From the NCBI GenBank assembly GCA_937974175.1, contig CALJIG010000121.1, positions 1 to 10,180 of the forward strand: a DNA stretch of 10,180 nt. Direction: 5' to 3'. Position numbers and translations under genes: made by a program. The number at the start of each line of letters is the position of its first letter. The first letter of the stretch is position 1. Under the pieces are notes generated by a model. The model worked only from the letters and a program-made list of their open reading frames with translations, was not told the DNA's origin and made no database searches. The stretch comes from an uncultured Ignavibacteria bacterium (GTDB taxonomy: Bacteria > Bacteroidota > Ignavibacteria > Tepidaquicellales > Tepidaquicellaceae). Positions 7,275-10,180 of the stretch are shown in pieces.

Positions 7275-10154
7275 TTATTTCATCAGCATTAACTTCTTTG
7301 TTGCTGTGAAGTCGTTTGCCTGTAATTTGTAGAAGTATACTCCACTGGCTAATTTCGATGCATCGAATTTAACTGTGTAGAATCCGGCTTCCTGTGTTCC
7401 GTTTACCAAGTTCGCTACTTCCTTACCCATCATATCATAAATCTTCAATGATACGAAGTTTGTGGCAGGGATTTCATAGCTGATTGATGTCGATGGATTG
7501 AACGGATTCGGGAAGTTCTGTGTCAGCACATATTTGCTTGGTGTACCGATTATAACTTCATTCGATAAATTGTAATATTTATAGTTTCCGTTGAAATCTA
7601 TTTGTTTCAGTCTGTAGTTATATTTGCCTGAAGATAGATTTGCATCTGTGTATGTGTAGCTATTTGGTGTATTTACTGTTCCATGACCTGCAACAAAACC
7701 GATCTTTGACCAGCCGCCTGTTGTTGATTTTCTTTCGATATCAAATCCTGAGTTGTTTATTTCTGTTCCTGTTGACCAGCTCAATAAAAGGTCTCTTCCT
7801 GATATTGCTGATGTTAAGTTAGAAAGCTCTACAGGTAATAAGTTATCCTGATTACCGCCGATAGCGAAATCTGAGAACGATGTATATCCCTGACATTGCG
7901 GAACAGGATTTGAACCGTTACCGCCGGTGGTTACGTGGTTTGAATTGCTCCATGCCCATGTATTGCCGCCGCCTGTATTTCTTTTTACAACGGCTGTGTA
8001 TTGATAATTATTTCCTGATGTATTTATACCCATGTTATTAGCTTCCAATGATAATCCGTAAGTAAAGCCTGCTAATCCGTCTGCATCTGAAATTGTCCAG
8101 AATTGCGGTGACAAGTTAATCAGATTCATACCCGAATGCTGAGCGCTAAAATCAATGTATCTGTCAATTCCGTTTGGTCCTAATGGGAATAAACCTGAGC
8201 CTGTTGATGTATATCTGGCTGTTAATGAACCGCCTGATGAAGGATTTACAGAGAAGTTAACTGTTGCACCAACATAATCTGTTGCATTATTATTCAATGG
8301 GAATAACAATGAAGAGGTTGCTGTGTTTGTCCATCTCTTTAAAATTCCTCTTACTGAACCGCTTCCGATTCTGCTTATTGCTCCGATGTTAGCTGTGCTT
8401 GTTCCTATTTCAAGTGTGTTTGCGCCCATATCAAATATGAAGCCGCTTGTGCCTAATGTAAATGTACCGCTTATTGTTAAATTTGCATCTGCTGTTACAA
8501 GCGATGAATTATTATATGTAAGATTGTTTAATGCTGTTACGCTGGATGGCACGTGTATACTTGCAGCTGTACCGTTTATTACCAATGAAGATGTAGCATC
8601 CATTGTAAGATTTGTAGGGTTAACTAATATCGGATTTGATATAGTTAATGTATTAGCGCCTACTGAAAGTGTTCCCTGCATTTCAAGGTCACCGTTAACT
8701 GTTAAGTCACCGGATAAAGTTGTTCCTGTTCCCTGTACTCTCACATCTTCGTATGTACCTGATGGTATAGTTTGTGAGTTTCCTGTAAACCAGTATCTTC
8801 CTGTTGTCTGGAATGTATTAGTATTATAAGTTCCGATTTGTGTTCCTAATGCACCTGAAACATAAATTGTACCTGTTCCTGCAAGTGTCGCAGCGCCGCC
8901 TGTTTGTGTCATATTAAAAGCACCGAGATCTAAAGAGCCTGTTACACTTGCTGTTCCTGAAACTGTTACACTAGCATCTAAAGTAACACCAGTTGTGTTG
9001 CTTACAGTGAAATTTGTCAATGATGCAGGAAATTGATTTCCTGTATTCTGAGCTGAAGAACCGTTGTAAACAAATGTATTCCCTGAACCTGTTGCATTGT
9101 AAGTACGCGTACCTAATACCTGAATACTACCGGTAGCGGCAGTGGAAGATAAACCCGCAGTATTTCCTGTTCTCAATGTAGAGTTTGTAGCTCCCATTGA
9201 AAAAGCTCCAGCGCCTGTTACTGCAAAAGTTGAACAATCTAATGTTCCATTGTTAGTTAAACTTCTTGACGAAGAAATTGGAAAATTATTTGCAAGAGTT
9301 AAAGAGGCTCCTGAATTAACTTGCCATGAGAAATTGGTACCTGTGAAAGTACCTCCTGATTGTGTAAATGTTTTGTTTGTCCCAGTAAAGCTAATTGTTG
9401 TTACAGTCGTATTAGTTTGTGTAAATGTTCCACTGGTCATATTAAAATTTCCGCCAATGGATATTGTTTTTGCTCCACCTGAAGCACCACTTCCAACATT
9501 TAATGAACCACCTGAAATTATTAAATCTCCACCAATTGTCATTGTTAGAGCTTGAGTTGTAGTCAAACGAATTTCTCTAACTGTTGGTGAACCCGTGGCC
9601 AATATTTCTAAGTTTCCTTGTATAGTAGTTAATTGACCTACCCATGACAATGCGCTTGCTACTGCCCCTGTAGCGTTATATCTCATATTTCCCCAAGTAA
9701 TACCTGCTGCAGGAGGTGTTGAATTCCAATCTCTGAATTCAACAGTACTGTTTGCTGCAAAAGACTCAGTTCCTTGAAAAACTGTAGTTGCAAAAGCTAC
9801 AGTGTTAGCATGAATATATGTGCCACCATTATCTATTTGAAAAGTTGCTGTAGAGCCAATAATAAGTTGGCAAGCTGCAGCAGCATTAATTGTTCCACCG
9901 CTCTCAATTTGTAATATTGTTGATGCTCCTGAAACTGTCCATGATGCATTAGTGGTCATAACGTGTCCATTTTGTACAACGAATACATTTCCAGCTGTAG
10001 TGAAGTTTGCCGGAGTTGAGCCGCCCCCAGCCCTTACCGTTGTCCAGTTACCTAAAGTATTAGCTGTTCCAGTACCTGAGGAATAATACGTAACCGCAAA
10101 CGAAACCTGCGTGAAGAGTAAAAAAACAAATACTGAAGTAAATATTTTTTTCAT
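7275..10154 (-). CDS. T9SS-exported Ser/Thr/Gly-rich beta-solenoid-like surface protein
   Basis: This 959-residue protein is exported; its ligand or partner is unknown. The signal peptide is residues 1-20 (MKKIFTSVFVFLLFTQVSFA), which supports the ATG chosen. The mature start, VTYYSSGTGTANTLGNW, with VVQNGHVMTT following, is a familiar opening of Bacteroidota surface proteins and resembles a G8-like cap. Residues about 70-600 are low-complexity and rich in T, S, G, N and A. They hold irregular repeats of about 20-25 residues of the type LTVNGDLEMQGTLSVGANTL or LTISGTFTLGTSGF, as expected for a right-handed beta-helix. Residues about 600-770 form a separate beta-rich domain with a conserved-looking Trp-containing core (SPQFWTISD, TWAWSN, SDFAIGG). 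A fibronectin-III-like linker follows at 772-871 and the type A sorting domain at 872-959 (QNFPNPFNP, ending TATKKLMLMK). No catalytic motif is visible; an adhesin or matrix-protein role is inferred. No Shine-Dalgarno sequence precedes the ATG. Only 26 nt upstream are inside the window, so its promoter cannot be assessed. Confidence 0.92.
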   Translation of the reverse strand: MKKIFTSVFVFLLFTQVSFAVTYYSSGTGTANTLGNWTTVRAGGGSTPANFTTAGNVFVVQNGHVMTTNASWTVSGASTILQIESGGTINAAAACQLIIGSTATFQIDNGGTYIHANTVAFATTVFQGTESFAANSTVEFRDWNSTPPAAGITWGNMRYNATGAVASALSWVGQLTTIQGNLEILATGSPTVREIRLTTTQALTMTIGGDLIISGGSLNVGSGASGGAKTISIGGNFNMTSGTFTQTNTTVTTISFTGTNKTFTQSGGTFTGTNFSWQVNSGASLTLANNFPISSSRSLTNNGTLDCSTFAVTGAGAFSMGATNSTLRTGNTAGLSSTAATGSIQVLGTRTYNATGSGNTFVYNGSSAQNTGNQFPASLTNFTVSNTTGVTLDASVTVSGTASVTGSLDLGAFNMTQTGGAATLAGTGTIYVSGALGTQIGTYNTNTFQTTGRYWFTGNSQTIPSGTYEDVRVQGTGTTLSGDLTVNGDLEMQGTLSVGANTLTISNPILVNPTNLTMDATSSLVINGTAASIHVPSSVTALNNLTYNNSSLVTADANLTISGTFTLGTSGFIFDMGANTLEIGTSTANIGAISRIGSGSVRGILKRWTNTATSSLLFPLNNNATDYVGATVNFSVNPSSGGSLTARYTSTGSGLFPLGPNGIDRYIDFSAQHSGMNLINLSPQFWTISDADGLAGFTYGLSLEANNMGINTSGNNYQYTAVVKRNTGGGNTWAWSNSNHVTTGGNGSNPVPQCQGYTSFSDFAIGGNQDNLLPVELSNLTSAISGRDLLLSWSTGTEINNSGFDIERKSTTGGWSKIGFVAGHGTVNTPNSYTYTDANLSSGKYNYRLKQIDFNGNYKYYNLSNEVIIGTPSKYVLTQNFPNPFNPSTSISYEIPATNFVSLKIYDMMGKEVANLVNGTQEAGFYTVKFDASKLASGVYFYKLQANDFTATKKLMLMK

Positions 10155-10180
10155 AAGAGAAATAGTTAATTTGAATTAAT

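Noticed and set aside
8323..9555. Long plus-strand open frames at 8323-8829 and 9142-9555 (also 507-782 and 5811-6191).
   Set aside because: They lie wholly inside well-supported minus-strand genes with signal peptides and conserved domains. Their translations are hydrophobic, Val/Pro-rich mirror images of Thr/Gly/Asn codons, without recognisable domains.
7275..10154. The repetitive Thr/Gly-rich gene as a CRISPR-like or tandem DNA repeat.
   Set aside because: The repetition is at protein level only, with irregular units and no exact DNA repeat of constant length.

Overview
The window carries three long genes, all on the minus strand. Each encodes a large secreted protein with an N-terminal signal peptide and a C-terminal type IX secretion system (T9SS) type A sorting domain containing the hallmark QN(Y/F)PNPFNP motif. 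T9SS cargo of this form is confined to the Fibrobacterota-Chlorobiota-Bacteroidota superphylum. The low GC content, the missing Shine-Dalgarno sequences, the LPVELSSFTS-type linker and the QNYPNPFNP form of the motif point to a member of the Ignavibacteria or a close relative. That placement is an inference from style, not a proof. No RNA gene, insertion sequence, CRISPR array or housekeeping gene is visible.

Layout in the direction of transcription, from high to low coordinates. (1) 10154-7275: a 959-residue Ser/Thr/Gly/Asn-rich protein that looks like a beta-solenoid surface protein. (2) 7263-7087: a GC-rich palindromic repeat followed by a rho-independent terminator. (3) 7085-6602: an AT-rich non-coding gap with three short TAGTA/TACTA dyads and probably the promoter of the next gene. 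(4) 6601-4055: an 848-residue protein whose N-terminal domain has the signature of a thioester-forming adhesin domain (TED), with Cys in YCID and Gln in IQAAIW. It continues with an Ig-like domain, a large unrecognised middle part and a jelly-roll-like segment. (5) 4024-3988: terminator. (6) 3889-113: a 1258-residue protein with a sortilin/VPS10-like Asp-box beta-propeller, a CARDB-like domain, a nidogen-like beta-sandwich, a fibronectin-III-like linker and the sorting domain. (7) 67-32: terminator.

Each gene has its own downstream terminator, so they appear to be transcribed as separate units rather than as one operon. What joins them is their destination: all three should cross the inner membrane by Sec, cross the outer membrane by the T9SS, lose the C-terminal tail, and be displayed on the surface or released. 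The window reads as part of a cell-surface or exoprotein locus. The most notable item is the predicted thioester domain. It would combine a covalent-adhesin chemistry best known from Gram-positive, sortase-anchored proteins with T9SS export.
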